Shown here: positions 16,163-16,176 of the stretch, piece after piece
Position numbering within the stretch: position 1 is the first letter of the stretch
Layout of the letters: every line of letters starts with the position of its first letter
Assembly (NCBI GenBank): GCA_900088475.1
Contig: FLMG01002747.1
Coordinates: 1-16,176 of the forward strand
DNA length: 16,176 bases
Source of the DNA: Hyphochytrium catenoides
Taxonomy: Eukaryota > Sar > Hyphochytriomycetes > Hyphochytriales > Hyphochytriaceae
Direction: 5' to 3'
Position numbers and translations under genes: made by a program
Notes under the pieces: model-generated
Databases searched by the model: none
The model's input: only the letters and a program-made list of their open reading frames with translations
What the model was told of the DNA's origin: nothing

Positions 16163-16176
16163 ACCTTCTCTCTTTA

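Noticed and set aside
1-16176. CRISPR array, tRNA, rRNA or mobile element
   Set aside because: The repeats are simple microsatellites without spacers; no cloverleaf, rRNA block, transposase, reverse transcriptase or terminal repeats were found by eye.

Overview
This is a window of a eukaryotic nuclear genome. Coding sequence is split by spliceosomal introns of 129-536 nt, all GT-AG, with pyrimidine tracts before the acceptors, and long (CT)n/(GA)n microsatellites occur throughout. No prokaryotic, organellar or viral features were seen. The species cannot be fixed from sequence alone. The membralin copy has core motifs that, from memory, look closer to plant/protist membralins than to the animal ones, and the introns are short, so a unicellular or algal eukaryote is my guess (inference, low confidence).

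Left two thirds (1-9922, + strand): one large gene, 5'-truncated by the window edge. I assembled 16 exons (120-255, 622-884, 1256-1684, 2083-2303, 2569-4378, 4658-4718, 4902-4997, 5373-5435, 5925-6169, 6595-7211, 7748-7836, 7966-8028, 8339-8466, 8769-8871, 9318-9505, 9791-9922). All 15 junctions keep one open frame of 4644 nt (1547 codons plus stop), which strongly supports the model. The product is a long Arg/Glu-rich coiled coil or single alpha-helix, then a Ser-rich linker, a Trp-rich block, a basic then very acidic region, and at least four TPR-like helical hairpins at the C-terminus. I do not recognise the family.

Right-centre (10525-13733, - strand): a complete four-exon gene for membralin (TMEM259 family), an ER multi-pass membrane protein. 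It converges on the first gene, with about 600 nt between the two stop codons. Two AATAAA motifs for its transcript lie at 10118-10134. A 19-codon upstream ORF stops by overlapping its ATG.

Right end (13734-16176): the membralin 5' flank, one weakly supported purine-rich candidate exon on + (14121-14522), about 1.2 kb with nothing recognisable, and two uncertain open frames on - near the edge.

The outstanding composition signal is strand asymmetry. Sense-strand exons are GA-rich, intron 3' halves are CT-rich, and several introns begin GA-rich and end CT-rich. Most long open frames rich in Ser-Leu or Arg-Glu outside the exons listed are artefacts of this low-complexity sequence.
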